DNA of 50,307 nt from contig JAPCYN010000026.1 in assembly GCA_025941565.1 (NCBI GenBank), positions 1 through 50,307 on the forward strand. Reading direction: 5' to 3'. Positions 25,271 through 35,812 of this stretch are shown piece by piece (within the stretch, counting starts at the first letter, position 1; each line of letters starts with the position of its first letter). A program made the position numbers and the translations under genes. Source of the DNA: Legionella sp. 515359. GTDB taxonomy: Bacteria > Pseudomonadota > Gammaproteobacteria > Legionellales > Legionellaceae. The notes under the pieces are model-generated. The model saw only the letters and a program-made list of their open reading frames with translations. It had not been told where the DNA came from and did not search any database.

Positions 25271-26569
25271 CTAGGATTGAATATCCTTCCAATGACGAAT
25301 TAAATAACCATGTTCCAACTGACTTACTTCTTGAATATTCGCTGCAATGCGAACAACATGTCCACTACCAGGAGCACGAGCCATTGAATGGCCTTCAGCG
25401 TTTTCAATCGCTTCAAGTGGAAAAATATGATTGCCGCTTGGGAGCATGATTTCAAGGGTATCGCCAATAGAGAATTGATTTTTTACCAGTACTTCAAGCA
25501 GTTGTCTCTTGTTGTCATAATCAAGTAATTCACCTACAACCTGCTGTTTTATGCCTGTTTCATTACGATCTTTATAACTTTGGTATTCCTCAGGTACATG
25601 ACGGCGATAAAAACCTTCCGTGTATCCTCTAAGTGATAATCCTTCCAGAGCATCCATGAGACTCCAGTCAAAAGGCTTTCCAGCTGTTGCATCATCAATA
25701 GCTTTTCGATACAGCTGGGTTACGCGAGCTACATAAAAATCTGATTTGGTACGGCCTTCTATTTTTAAACAATCAATACCCATTTTGGCAAGCGTTTCAA
25801 CGTGTTGAATCGCTCTTAAATCTTTTGAATTAAAAAGATAAGTTCCATGCTCATCTTCTTCTATGGTATTCATTTCTCCCTCACGTTGGGGAGACTGTTC
25901 AAATAAAAAAGTTTTGGTTTCTACATGAGCATTACCCCATTCATCCTGTGTTCCTTCTTTAACATCGTATTTCCATCGGCATGAATTGGTACATGCTCCT
26001 TGATTCGGATCGCGATGATTAAAATAGCCAGATAAAAGACAGCGTCCAGAGTGGGCCATACATAATGCACCATGCACAAATACTTCCAATTCAATATCCG
26101 GGCAATTTTCACGAATTGCTTGAATTTCTTTTAATGACAGTTCTCGAGATAAAATAACGCGTTCAAGGCCCATAGTTTGCCAAAACTTTACTGCAGCGAA
26201 ATTCATCACATTAGATTGGACTGACAAATGAACTGGCTGATCAGGCCATTTTTCTCTAACCATCATTATGAGTCCGGGATCAGCCATAATTAAAGCATCA
26301 GGGCCAGCTTCAATCACCGGAGCAAGATCATCAAGATAGGTGTTTATTTTATTATTTTGGGCAATAATATTACTCGCGACAAAAAATAATTTACCTTGTG
26401 CGTGGGCTTCATTAATGCCTAAAACCAATTTTTCATGAGAGAATTCGTTATTTCTCGCTCGAAGACTATAACGAGGCTGACCCGCATACACCGCATCTGC
26501 TCCATATGCAAATGCTCTTCTCATGCGCTTTAAAGAGCCTGCAGGAGATAATAACTCTGGAGATTTCAT
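25271..26569 (-). CDS. trhP: tRNA uridine-34 5-hydroxylation protein TrhP (peptidase U32 family)
   Basis: 432 residues. It reads almost throughout like YegQ/TrhP: PELLSPAGSLKRMRRAFAYG, then GADAVYAGQPRYSLR, VILSRELSLKEI, VFVHGALCMAHSGRCLLSGY and DPNQGACTNSCRWKY. The conserved cysteines of the U32 iron-sulfur cluster (Cys in GALCMAHSGRC and ACTNSC) are present. In E. coli TrhP forms 5-hydroxyuridine at the wobble base, a step before cmo5U, and depends on prephenate. The chorismate mutase gene follows directly and belongs to the same transcript. No protease activity is expected despite the old family name. Confidence 0.92.
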   Translation of the reverse strand: MKSPELLSPAGSLKRMRRAFAYGADAVYAGQPRYSLRARNNEFSHEKLVLGINEAHAQGKLFFVASNIIAQNNKINTYLDDLAPVIEAGPDALIMADPGLIMMVREKWPDQPVHLSVQSNVMNFAAVKFWQTMGLERVILSRELSLKEIQAIRENCPDIELEVFVHGALCMAHSGRCLLSGYFNHRDPNQGACTNSCRWKYDVKEGTQDEWGNAHVETKTFLFEQSPQREGEMNTIEEDEHGTYLFNSKDLRAIQHVETLAKMGIDCLKIEGRTKSDFYVARVTQLYRKAIDDATAGKPFDWSLMDALEGLSLRGYTEGFYRRHVPEEYQSYKDRNETGIKQQVVGELLDYDNKRQLLEVLVKNQFSIGDTLEIMLPSGNHIFPLEAIENAEGHSMARAPGSGHVVRIAANIQEVSQLEHGYLIRHWKDIQS

Positions 26570-26708
26570 GCTAATACTTTTACCAAATTAAAAAAGATCA
26601 ATGATATATATTTTTAGAGTAAGTGGTCAAGAAAAAGTCTTTTAAGACAATTGCTCCTGCTAATTTGGAGTTTCCAACCATTGATACCCTCACGAGTAGA
26701 ACAACCCA

Positions 26709-27758
26709 TTATTTCGCTTCTTTAAAGGTCGTCCATAATTTATTCTCAAAATCATATAATTTACATTTTTTGAAAATACCGAGTACATAGCGCAATTTAA
26801 AATGATATTCATGGAAATATTCACCGTATTTATCTTTTAACGCTTTATGTGCTTGCGGTAAATTATAGAAAGGAATTCTTGGATCCAGGTGGTGCGGGAT
26901 ATGTATCATTATATTATGTAATAATACCCTTGAGATTTTTGAGCAATGGATAATTGTACTGCAATACAAAGCACCCACAGAATGTGACCACTCTGTTTTT
27001 AAATCAAAGAAAGGCATATCAGGATGCGTATGATGCAGATATACAATTATTGCAATGAAGTAATTAAAAACAATAAAAGGCAAAATGACTGCTACAGCGA
27101 CACCTACAATGCCTCCTGCAAAAATATATGCCAAAATTGACATGACTAACCCATAAAACAGTACTATCAATTTACCATTTCGATAGTATCGGCATTGTTG
27201 TTGATCTTTACCAGGATTAAAACATAACATTTGTGCCCACCAAATACGGCGTAAGTAATGGAAAGCACATGTGAAAAAGCATCGCTCTATCCGATAAAGT
27301 GAGCGTTGAAACAGAGAGAGAGATTGATATTCTGTAGGGGTTATTGGACGCCATATCCAATCAATGGGAGAAAAAGAGGTGAATCCATGGTGAACTTTAT
27401 TATGACCCAAGGACCACAATCGATAAATATTTAATGAGGGGAGCATGGCTATTGTTCCCAATATTTCGGAAATTTTGTCATCTTTAAAAAGGGCTCCATG
27501 CGCTGCGTCATGGGCCCAAACAAACATCATGGCCGTGGCTACGCCTGCAATCAAACCACCGAGGAGCTGTAATTCCAGATGGAAACTTGAAAAAACAAGA
27601 ACCAATCCAAACAAAAACAACATGAGATCAAAAAAATACCAAAACAGCGTCTTGACCTGAGAGCGCTTATAACATTCTTGAGGAATGACTGTACGGGCTA
27701 CAGAAGATTTTATTTTCTTTACTTGTTCCCATAATTTACCTGATTGGGCGGATTTCAT
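26709..27758 (-). CDS. Membrane fatty acid desaturase
   Basis: 349 residues. Three histidine boxes bind the diiron centre: HDAAH (83-87), HNKVHH (119-124) and HIPHH (286-290). Hydrophobic pairs at ~40-80 and 195-240 form the membrane helices. The family inserts a double bond in acyl chains using O2 and an electron donor. Regiospecificity cannot be read. GAGGTAG lies eight bases before the ATG. An FNR box 263 bp upstream could make expression oxygen-dependent, fitting an O2-using enzyme. Confidence 0.87.
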   Translation of the reverse strand: MKSAQSGKLWEQVKKIKSSVARTVIPQECYKRSQVKTLFWYFFDLMLFLFGLVLVFSSFHLELQLLGGLIAGVATAMMFVWAHDAAHGALFKDDKISEILGTIAMLPSLNIYRLWSLGHNKVHHGFTSFSPIDWIWRPITPTEYQSLSLFQRSLYRIERCFFTCAFHYLRRIWWAQMLCFNPGKDQQQCRYYRNGKLIVLFYGLVMSILAYIFAGGIVGVAVAVILPFIVFNYFIAIIVYLHHTHPDMPFFDLKTEWSHSVGALYCSTIIHCSKISRVLLHNIMIHIPHHLDPRIPFYNLPQAHKALKDKYGEYFHEYHFKLRYVLGIFKKCKLYDFENKLWTTFKEAK

Positions 27759-28117
27759 AAGATACTACCTCTATAGAGTTCTGGCCGATAACTGTCAGAA
27801 TTTCGGGCTCGTTAAATAAACAACAATTTGTTCTTCTAAGGTTTCTGAAGTTATTTATAGAGTTAGAACGACAGATTTTATTGTGTATATAAATAAAGTA
27901 ATTGTCATAAAGTTGCATCAGAAAGTGCTGCTTGAAAAATCTGACTTGTTGGTCTAAAGCCAACGTTACAACCTATAATCATACTTTGGAAATAGTTTAA
28001 ATATTTTTTAACCGATTACATTGATCTACATCATGGAATGTTAAATTTGTTTAACATTTGGACTTAGTGATTTTAACATGGAATTTCTTATTGAGACAGT
28101 TTAAATGAGTTTCTTTA
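27759..28117. other. Intergenic region with FNR box, no gene
   Basis: About 360 AT-rich bases between the desaturase start and the FNR regulator stop. It holds the FNR box at 28021-28034. A leftward 75-codon frame inside it (27736-27963) is low-complexity and overlaps the desaturase; I reject it. Confidence 0.5.
28021..28034. promoter_or_regulatory. FNR-type box upstream of the desaturase
   Basis: TTGATCTACATCAT matches TTGAT-N4-ATCAA with one mismatch. The 18 bases starting here are identical to those of the second box at 28901-28918 on the opposite strand. Confidence 0.65.
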
Positions 28118-28828
28118 CTATTTTGACAGGTCATCTATACCCGCAATGAGTTTTAATTTTTCCGGCTGCAGAATTTGAATTTTCCTATGTTCGATTGCGA
28201 TAATTTTATTTTCTTTAAATTGGGAGAGAAGGCGGCTAATGGTTTCTGCTGTGAGCCTTAAGTAGTTACCTATCTCTTGACGAGACATGGGTAGAACAAT
28301 ATTCAATTGCATTTCTAAAGGATGTAATCGTGTGGACAAATCGATAAGAAAAGCGGCAAGGCGTTGTTCTGCGGTGATTGAGAATAAATAAGAACCTATA
28401 TTTAGCTGCTGACTCATTAAATATAAAATATGCTTTTGAAGGGCGCGATTAGAATGCAGCAAATCAAGAAAATTATCATAGGGAATTTCACAAACAACAG
28501 TTTCTGATAAAGCAACTGCAGAAAAAAGATAATGACGTGTGTAAATTGCTTCAAAACCTAGGACTTCTCCAGCAAAATAAAATCCTTGGATTAATTCGTT
28601 GCCATCAGCATCAACTTGATATGTTTTTAAACTCCCACGCTGAATGGCATATAGATTTCGAAACATGTTCTGAGGTAGATGTAAGACTTCCTGCTTTTGC
28701 AAATGGTGGTGTTGTTTTACTGCAAAATTAATTTGATTCATCCATCGCGATTTTTCCCTTTCGGTAATGCAAAAAGGAGAAAATGTGCAATTTGCGCACT
28801 GTGTGCGATTTTCATTACTACTAAACAT
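28118..28828 (-). CDS. fnr: FNR/CRP-family oxygen-sensing regulator
   Basis: 236 residues. An N-terminal cysteine cluster CANCTFSPFC (11-20) matches the C-x2-C-x5-C motif that, with a central cysteine (VVCEIP), holds the [4Fe-4S] cluster of FNR. The cyclic-nucleotide-type beta roll covers ~30-135. The helix-turn-helix is MSRQEIGNYLRLTAETISRL near residue 190; its E-x-x-S-R reads TTGAT half-sites in FNR. Two such boxes occur nearby. Oxygen destroys the cluster, so DNA binding should be anaerobic. The gene is divergent from hemF. Confidence 0.88.
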   Translation of the reverse strand: MFSSNENRTQCANCTFSPFCITEREKSRWMNQINFAVKQHHHLQKQEVLHLPQNMFRNLYAIQRGSLKTYQVDADGNELIQGFYFAGEVLGFEAIYTRHYLFSAVALSETVVCEIPYDNFLDLLHSNRALQKHILYLMSQQLNIGSYLFSITAEQRLAAFLIDLSTRLHPLEMQLNIVLPMSRQEIGNYLRLTAETISRLLSQFKENKIIAIEHRKIQILQPEKLKLIAGIDDLSK

Positions 28829-28904
28829 ATTTTGACCATAAAACAGCTAATGCTAAATTGTACATTATAAATCGCTAAAGCGTTTTATTATACGATTTTT
28901 TTCC

Positions 28905-28918
28905 ATGATGTAGATCAA
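28905..28918. promoter_or_regulatory. FNR-type box between fnr and hemF
   Basis: On the minus strand TTGATCTACATCAT. It lies 63 bp before hemF and 76 bp before fnr, so it can act on either. Confidence 0.7.
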
Positions 28919-28981
28919 GGCGATTAATTAAAACAGCTTATAGAATAATCCTTAAGTAATACATAGGATGCTAAAGCGATC

Positions 28982-29896
28982 ATGAATCACATTACACAAG
29001 TTAAGACTTATTTACTGGAATTACAAAAATCAATTTGCCAGGAGCTTGCTGTTCTAGAGGGTAAGGCTCACTTTATCTCAGATAGTTGGGAGAATTCAAA
29101 TTTAGGGTACGGAATCAGTTGTGTGATATCCGATGGTGATGTTTTTGAAAAGGGAGGAGTTAATTTTTCCCATGTTCAAGGCAAAAATTTACCTGCATCA
29201 GCCACAGAAAAACGCCCCGAGCTTAGTGGTTATCAATTTGAAGTTCTGGGGGTTTCAATTGTTCTCCATCCAATGAATCCTTATGTGCCGACATCACATG
29301 CTAATTTTCGATTTTTTATGGCTACTAAGGAAAATGCTGAACCCATTTGGTGGTTTGGTGGCGGCTTTGATTTAACGCCCTATTATGGATTTACAGAAGA
29401 TTGCGTCTATTGGCACGCCATGGCGAAAGAGGCTTGTGACAATTTTGGTGAGGATATATATCCACGTTATAAAAAATGGTGTGACGAATACTTTTATATT
29501 AAGCATCGCCATGAACCCCGCGGTATTGGCGGGTTATTTTTTGATGATCTTAACCTCTGGGACTTTGAAACGTGTTTTAATTTTTTAAAAGCAGTTGGGA
29601 ATCAATATACCAAAGCTTATTGCCCAATTATCACTCGTCGAAAAAATATGCCTTATTCGGAACGAGAGAGAAATTTCCAGTTATATCGAAGAGGTCGTTA
29701 TGCTGAGTTTAACTTAATTTATGACCGAGGAACGGCATTTGGCTTACAAACAGGAGGACGAGTTGAGTCGATTTTGATGTCGTTACCCCCAAAAGCAACC
29801 TGGATTTATGATTGGCATCCACAGCCAGGAACCGAGGAAGAAAAATTATATACCGATTTTTTGATTAATAAAAATTGGCTCGAGTTCAATATATAA
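28982..29896 (+). CDS. hemF: Oxygen-dependent coproporphyrinogen III oxidase
   Basis: 304 residues, normal for HemF. Diagnostic segments are [40 protein letters not shown], the second [17 protein letters not shown] and [19 protein letters not shown]. The enzyme turns coproporphyrinogen III into protoporphyrinogen IX with O2 in the cytoplasm, a late step of haem synthesis. AGGAT lies upstream. It is divergent from fnr with an FNR box between them, fitting repression of the aerobic enzyme when oxygen is low. That direction of control is inference. Confidence 0.96.
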   Translation: MNHITQVKTYLLELQKSICQELAVLEGKAHFISDSWENSNLGYGISCVISDGDVFEKGGVNFSHVQGKNLPASATEKRPELSGYQFEVLGVSIVLHPMNPYVPTSHANFRFFMATKENAEPIWWFGGGFDLTPYYGFTEDCVYWHAMAKEACDNFGEDIYPRYKKWCDEYFYIKHRHEPRGIGGLFFDDLNLWDFETCFNFLKAVGNQYTKAYCPIITRRKNMPYSERERNFQLYRRGRYAEFNLIYDRGTAFGLQTGGRVESILMSLPPKATWIYDWHPQPGTEEEKLYTDFLINKNWLEFNI

Positions 29897-30040
29897 AAAA
29901 ATTTGAAAAGTTCTACGGTTTCTTCGAGCTTGTATGTTGGAGTAATAATAGGTTCCAGAGCACTGTTTGATAGCCTCTTTTTCAACGCATAATTTTCCAT
30001 CAGCACTATAAACAGATTCACTCACAAGGATATTTTATAA

Positions 30041-30664
30041 ATGAAAAAATTAACCTGTCTTTTGCTCACGAGCATTTGTTTTTCAACTTCATTCTCAGCT
30101 ACACCCTGGCTCACAAGGATGCGAGGAATTGGTGTCATCCCTGAGGCATCGAGCAGCAATATTTCTTTAATTGGCGGTAAAGTCACTGATATTAGTAATC
30201 AAATTGTTCCTGAATTTGATTTTAGCTATTTTTTTACAACACATCTTGCTGCGGAGTTGATACTGGCAACAACACGTCACTCAGTTCAAGCAACAGATAC
30301 CCTATTAGGGACAGTTAATCTTGGAAAAGTTTATGTTCTCCCCCCAACCCTTACCCTGCAATATCATTTCTTACCCGAACACAGATTAAACCCCTATCTT
30401 GGGGCTGGTATCAACTACACTCATTTTTACCACGTTACTAATGGTCCTGTATCCTTGTCGACCCGGTATGGAGATAGTGTTGGTCCGGCAGTTCAAATAG
30501 GTGTGGATTATGCTTTAAATGAGCATTGGTGGGTTAATGTCGATGCGAAACAAATCTTTATGCGGTCGAATGTTGAAGTCAATACAGCCTTGGGGCAGCT
30601 TAAAACCCATGCCACGATTAACCCTGTTATTGTTGGATTAGGTTTGGGTTACAGGTTCAGTTAG
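30041..30664 (+). CDS. OmpW-family outer membrane protein
   Basis: 207 residues. Signal peptide 1-20 (cleavage after FSA). The mature part is an eight-stranded barrel with family motifs: RGIGVIPEASSS, FDFSYFFTTHLAAELILATT, PPTLTLQYHFLPEHRLNPYL with GAGINYTHFY, and the terminal GLGLGYRF ending in phenylalanine-serine. OmpW proteins form narrow hydrophobic channels in the outer membrane and in other bacteria are often FNR-controlled, but no FNR box is visible here. AGGATA lies 12 bases before the ATG. Confidence 0.88.
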   Translation: MKKLTCLLLTSICFSTSFSATPWLTRMRGIGVIPEASSSNISLIGGKVTDISNQIVPEFDFSYFFTTHLAAELILATTRHSVQATDTLLGTVNLGKVYVLPPTLTLQYHFLPEHRLNPYLGAGINYTHFYHVTNGPVSLSTRYGDSVGPAVQIGVDYALNEHWWVNVDAKQIFMRSNVEVNTALGQLKTHATINPVIVGLGLGYRFS

Positions 30665-30680
30665 GAATCGAGATACAAAT

Positions 30681-30702
30681 CGTTGGGTCATTTGACTCAA
30701 CG
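30681..30702 (+). terminator. Hairpin after the OmpW gene
   Basis: Nine-pair stem CGTTGGGTC/GACTCAACG with one G-T pair and loop ATTT. It starts 16 bases after the stop. The T-rich part follows only 15 bases later. Confidence 0.5.
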
Positions 30703-30761
30703 CTCATGATGTTCCTTTAGATTTTTGTTGGGCATAAAAAGTACCAATTCATTTTATTATT

Positions 30762-30791
30762 TTGCAAAAAATTAACTTATTGTATTATAAT
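30762..30791 (+). promoter_or_regulatory. Promoter of the helical protein gene
   Basis: TTGCAA (30762-30767), 18-base spacer, TATAAT (30786-30791). The ATG at 30822 gives a short leader. Confidence 0.6.
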
Positions 30792-30821
30792 AATACATTA
30801 TGTCATTTATAAGTATTGAAA

Positions 30822-31553
30822 ATGAAAAAAACTTTCGATTTATTAGCCAAACTGAATTTCGAAGATCTTAAGATGTCTTCCTCAAAAAAAGTTCAGGAGT
30901 TTTTGAGTCAACTGCGCTCTGATTGCAAAGAATATATTTCTCTTGAATCTTTTAATTCCAATGATACAGCTGATAGGTGGCTTAAGGAAGTAAGATTGTT
31001 GGCAAAAAATACACATCCTGCAATCTGTAAGAATTCTCTGGATAAGATTGATAAAATTTATACTTTACTTGATGGTCAGGGAGGGGATGCTAGTACTCTT
31101 TTAGAGATGTATCAATCAGTAGAAACAGTTCGTGTTGAAATACTAAAAGAAGTGGTTTCTGATTACGAAGCGCACCTGGCAAAAAAAATTGAGGAGTTAA
31201 ATTTTCTTATTTCAAAAGAGGAAGGGGTAATATCAATTTCAAATTTAAATAAAGAAGATATTACGCCAGCGCAACAAAAACTACTCAATCGATATCAGGC
31301 CATTGCAGCATTTAATGAAAAAATGAAGGACACAAGATCTATAAATGAATCGACTTTTTCAGAAGCACAAGATGTATTCATTACCTGTTTGAAAAATAAG
31401 CCTGATTGGTCTGAAAGACCATTTTTACAAAGATTAACGGACGTATTAAGTGTTGGTTTCAAACCATTGTATCGAGCTTTTTTCTCAAAAGAAGCACAAC
31501 TTGAAAAAAAGATAGAGCATATTCTGCCAGAAACTCCTAAATTGGGCGGCTAA
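30822..31553 (+). CDS. Helical cytoplasmic protein of unknown function
   Basis: 243 residues from ATG at 30822 (a TTG six bases upstream is possible). It is almost wholly helical and charged, with heptad-like stretches at ~90-140 and no signal or membrane segment. I recognise no family. The C-terminus (LEKKIEHILPETPKLGG) is short and polar. Its own promoter lies directly upstream. A type IV effector is possible but nothing in the sequence proves it. Confidence 0.55.
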   Translation: MKKTFDLLAKLNFEDLKMSSSKKVQEFLSQLRSDCKEYISLESFNSNDTADRWLKEVRLLAKNTHPAICKNSLDKIDKIYTLLDGQGGDASTLLEMYQSVETVRVEILKEVVSDYEAHLAKKIEELNFLISKEEGVISISNLNKEDITPAQQKLLNRYQAIAAFNEKMKDTRSINESTFSEAQDVFITCLKNKPDWSERPFLQRLTDVLSVGFKPLYRAFFSKEAQLEKKIEHILPETPKLGG

Positions 31554-31686
31554 ATAATAAATATGCTCAAGAAAAAATCTCCGATCGTCAAGTTGTCAGC
31601 ATTACTGTGCTGACTGGCCTAATGATTTTGAAACCGAAGCCGAAAATGGTCTAATTCACTTACATTTCTACTCCTTTAAAACCTTA

Positions 31687-32292
31687 TTATTTCCACGTAA
31701 GAATTGTTGGTGGCTTATGATCAGAGGGTAAGGTATTTCCAGCCGGCCAACCTACAATAATGGGTGCTATAGCGGTCATCTCTTCGGGAATGTTTAATTC
31801 AGCTTTCCACTCAGGTAAATTTAAGGCTGAAACTGCAAAACCAATGACACATGATGCAAGACCATATGCAAGGGCAGAGAGCATTAAATTTTCTGCAGCC
31901 AACCAGCAATCTGCTGTAACAAACGGCCCTTTGAAACTGCTGTAGATGACGATCAATGTACTTGCATTATAAAATACATTGAATTCTTTTTGATTTGCCA
32001 CGCCAAGAATATGTTTTCTTTGTTGCGATTCGCTTTCCATTGATTCAATAAGCAATAAACCTTTGGCACTATCTGACAAACGATCCAATATCTTCTTATT
32101 CTGAATCACTGCAAATGCTCTTGGTTCTTCATGAAGCGCAGTCGGTGCATGTATGGCTGCATCCAGCAGTTTATTAATGACAGTTGCATCAACTTTCTTT
32201 GCCAGGTAATCACGAACAGCATGACGATTGTAGATGGCATCCATCACATCCATTGAGATTTTCTTATTATCAATTTCCTCTATGTTAGCCAT
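31687..32292 (-). CDS. Nitroreductase-family flavoprotein
   Basis: 201 residues. The FMN-binding start AIYNRHAVRDYLAKKVD carries the R-x-S/A-x-R pattern of the family, followed by AAIHAPTALHEEPRAFAVI. The C-terminal ASCVIGF and IVGWPAG (in place of the usual G-Y-P) complete the fold. Members are FMN-dependent NAD(P)H oxidoreductases that reduce nitroaromatics, quinones or flavins. AAGGAGA lies seven bases before the ATG. It converges on the helical protein gene. The physiological substrate is unknown. Confidence 0.83.
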   Translation of the reverse strand: MANIEEIDNKKISMDVMDAIYNRHAVRDYLAKKVDATVINKLLDAAIHAPTALHEEPRAFAVIQNKKILDRLSDSAKGLLLIESMESESQQRKHILGVANQKEFNVFYNASTLIVIYSSFKGPFVTADCWLAAENLMLSALAYGLASCVIGFAVSALNLPEWKAELNIPEEMTAIAPIIVGWPAGNTLPSDHKPPTILTWK

Positions 32293-32756
32293 AATTTTCT
32301 CCTTGCTCCTATGAATCGACTTAATGAATGTTTACTCATCACATGAATATCCTAAAGACTCTAATCCTTTTTCCAAACAATAAGCAATAGTTGGTTTTGA
32401 AAATAAACAAATTGTTAAATTAATTTTAATATTTGAAAAAACTGAATTAATTACTAATAGAACTTCAGCTATTTGATTTCTCCTTATTACGAACATACAC
32501 CAGCGCCATAGCACAAGATGCTTTTCGAGAAATATCATGACTTCCTGAGCTGGTTAATATAATTGAAGGCACTCCCACCCCTCGACAATAACGCTACCGC
32601 ACAAAAATTAAATCAATTGAATAATTTAAGTTTAGTTTCGTTTTGGATAAAATGGGATTCTTACACCAATTGAAAGATGCCTTGGGCAAACCTAAGGTAT
32701 AAACACTACTTTAATACTATAGTTACTATATAAATGTAGTTTCAAAGAGAACAATC
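32293..32756. other. Intergenic region with degraded coding remnants
   Basis: On the minus strand two frames give protein-like text between 32332 and 32600 (one with GVGVPSIILTSSGSHDISRK, another ending KGLESLGYSCDE). They may be one decayed gene, but I cannot name it. Its 68-codon open frame (32332-32538) has no family signal. The right part should hold the DUF3309 promoter. Confidence 0.3.
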
Positions 32757-32918
32757 ATGCTGGGCACAATATTACTTATTATTTTAATACTGGTTTTAAT
32801 TGGTGCCTTACCAAGATGGAGACACAGTAGAGAGTGGAGTTATGGACCATCAGGAATAATTGGGCTTATTTTAATAATTTATTTAATATTATTTTTGATA
32901 GGACGTGTTCCTTTTTAG
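32757..32918 (+). CDS. DUF3309 small membrane peptide
   Basis: 53 residues, too short for most gene finders. It starts MLGTILLIILILVLIGALPR, continues with W-S-Y-G-P-S-G-I-I-G-L-I-L and ends LIGRVPF. Two hydrophobic helices flank a short polar turn containing proline and glycine, the hallmark of DUF3309. The role is unknown; in other proteobacteria members are inner-membrane peptides. AGAGA lies eight bases before the ATG. It precedes the N-ATPase operon by 117 bp but need not belong to it. A broken second copy lies at 6889-7036. Confidence 0.75.
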   Translation: MLGTILLIILILVLIGALPRWRHSREWSYGPSGIIGLILIIYLILFLIGRVPF

Positions 32919-32993
32919 GTTTTTAAACTCAAGAGAGCATGCCAATATAGAAGGAATTTTGAGTTTAATCGTTGCTGTTTCTTATAACAGTAA

Positions 32994-34433
<1,440 letters not shown>

Positions 34434-34441
34434 ATATTAAA

Positions 34442-34852
34442 ATGGATGGGTTTGATTTACATCTTCAGAGTTCAACACAACATGAAATAATTCATAATGT
34501 GGTTAGCTTTATCGGCGAAGATGCCTCTGGACAATTTGGTATCTTAGCTAATCATGCCCGAATGATGACCTGCTTAAAATTTGGTTTAGCATGGTTTCGT
34601 TATGATAATAAAGAGAAAGAATATTTAGCTTTACCCGGCGCGGTAGTCTATTTTATAGATAATCAACTTTATATTTCTACACGACATTATTTTCGCAATG
34701 CAGATTACCAGGCAATACACATTTTAATAGAAAAGGAGTTACATATTGAGGAAGAAAATCTTCTTCATATTAAAGAAAGCTTGCATCGTTTGGATGAGGA
34801 AATTTTAAAACGTCTATGGGACTTAAAACGACAGGATAAATATGGATTTTAA
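34442..34852 (+). CDS. atpC: N-ATPase F1 subunit epsilon
   Basis: 136 residues. The N-terminal beta sandwich shows FDLHLQSSTQHEI, GEDASGQFGILANHA (the G-x-F-G-I-L-x-x-H motif), followed by LALPGAVVYF. The C-terminal ~45 residues are a helical hairpin (EENLLHIKESLHRLDEEILK). Epsilon couples the gamma shaft to the c-ring and inhibits ATP hydrolysis. It overlaps atpQ by 11 bases, so translation is coupled. Confidence 0.85.
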   Translation: MDGFDLHLQSSTQHEIIHNVVSFIGEDASGQFGILANHARMMTCLKFGLAWFRYDNKEKEYLALPGAVVYFIDNQLYISTRHYFRNADYQAIHILIEKELHIEEENLLHIKESLHRLDEEILKRLWDLKRQDKYGF

Positions 34853-35120
34853 AGAGCCAAAAAAGAACCTTGAAAAACAGGTGAAATTAGATGTCAATAA
34901 TATTAACAAAGCAAAAAAAGAGAAATCCACTTTGTTAGCACAAACTGTTTTTCTTGGAACTTTGGGTTTTGTTTTTATACTACCGATCATTCTTGGCGCC
35001 TATCTTGGGGTTTGGTTAGATGAAAAATTAAAGGGATATTCTATTATGTGGACACTCAATCTAATAATTCTTGGTGTTATCGTAGGCGCTGTTAATGTGT
35101 ATCTCCTTATTAAGGAGTAG
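34842..35120 (+). CDS. atpQ: AtpI-like assembly protein AtpQ
   Basis: 92 residues. A lysine-rich N-terminus (1-30) precedes two membrane helices (33-57 and 68-90) with AYLGVWLDEKL between them and GVIVGAVNVYLL in the second, as in AtpI/AtpQ proteins. These help assemble the c-ring. In N-ATPase operons AtpQ is followed by AtpR; here atpB begins two bases later, so AtpR is missing. Start inside atpC suggests translational coupling. Confidence 0.75.
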   Translation: MDFKEPKKNLEKQVKLDVNNINKAKKEKSTLLAQTVFLGTLGFVFILPIILGAYLGVWLDEKLKGYSIMWTLNLIILGVIVGAVNVYLLIKE

Positions 35121-35122
35121 TT

Positions 35123-35812
35123 GTGACAACAGGAAATTTATTCACTCAAATTGCCTTTTCAATAGGTCCTGTGAGAATCACACAAAGTATAGTGACTACG
35201 TGGGTCATTATGCTTTCATTGTTAATTTTCTTATGGCTATCTACTCGTAAATTATCGCTTCAACCAAGTGGTTTACAGATCGTTTTAGAGGGAGTTTTTA
35301 GCACCATGCATGATGCTGTAGAAGAAGTTTTGCCTACCCAAGTTGATCTTGTATATCCATTTATTGCCACTTTATGGATTTTTATCCTTATTTCCAATTT
35401 AATTGGAATTATACCTGGTTTTCATTCGCCTACGGCTGATTTATCAGTAACTGCTGCTTTAGCGCTTATTGTTTTTGTATCGGTACATTGGTTTGGGGTT
35501 CGTGCGGAAGGATTAAAAAACTATGCGAAGCATTATATTCGTCCCACGCCCCTTATGTTACCGTTTCATTTGATAAGTGAACTATCCCGGACTTTAGCGT
35601 TAGCTATCAGATTGTTCGGTAATATAATGAGCCTAGAACTCACCGCTCTTATAGTAGTGATGATTGCTGGAATTTTAGTACCTATACCCATATTGATGTT
35701 ACATATAATTGAAGCAATTATTCAAGCCTATATTTTTGGTGTACTTGCTTTAATTTACATTGCTGGAGGCATTCAGTTACAAGAACTGAGAAAACAAGGA
35801 GAATCATCATGA
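35123..35812 (+). CDS. atpB: N-ATPase F0 subunit a
   Basis: 229 residues, GTG start with AAGGAG seven bases upstream. Five to six membrane helices. The signature helix SELSRTLALAIRLFGNIMSLEL contains the essential arginine (RLFGN). C-terminal AIIQAYIFGVLALIYIAGG is also typical. Subunit a forms the half channels that pass ions to the c-ring. Its TGA overlaps the ATG of atpE by four bases. Confidence 0.9.
   Translation: MTTGNLFTQIAFSIGPVRITQSIVTTWVIMLSLLIFLWLSTRKLSLQPSGLQIVLEGVFSTMHDAVEEVLPTQVDLVYPFIATLWIFILISNLIGIIPGFHSPTADLSVTAALALIVFVSVHWFGVRAEGLKNYAKHYIRPTPLMLPFHLISELSRTLALAIRLFGNIMSLELTALIVVMIAGILVPIPILMLHIIEAIIQAYIFGVLALIYIAGGIQLQELRKQGESS

Noticed and set aside
27736-27963. 75-codon minus-strand frame before the desaturase
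   Set aside because: Overlaps the desaturase start and has no family or ribosome site.
31595-31614. Hairpin GTCAGCA-N6-TGCTGAC between convergent genes
   Set aside because: Possible weak terminator, but no T tract follows on either strand closely enough to call.
32332-32538. 68-codon minus-strand frame
   Set aside because: No recognisable domain; coding-like text jumps between frames, so at most a remnant.
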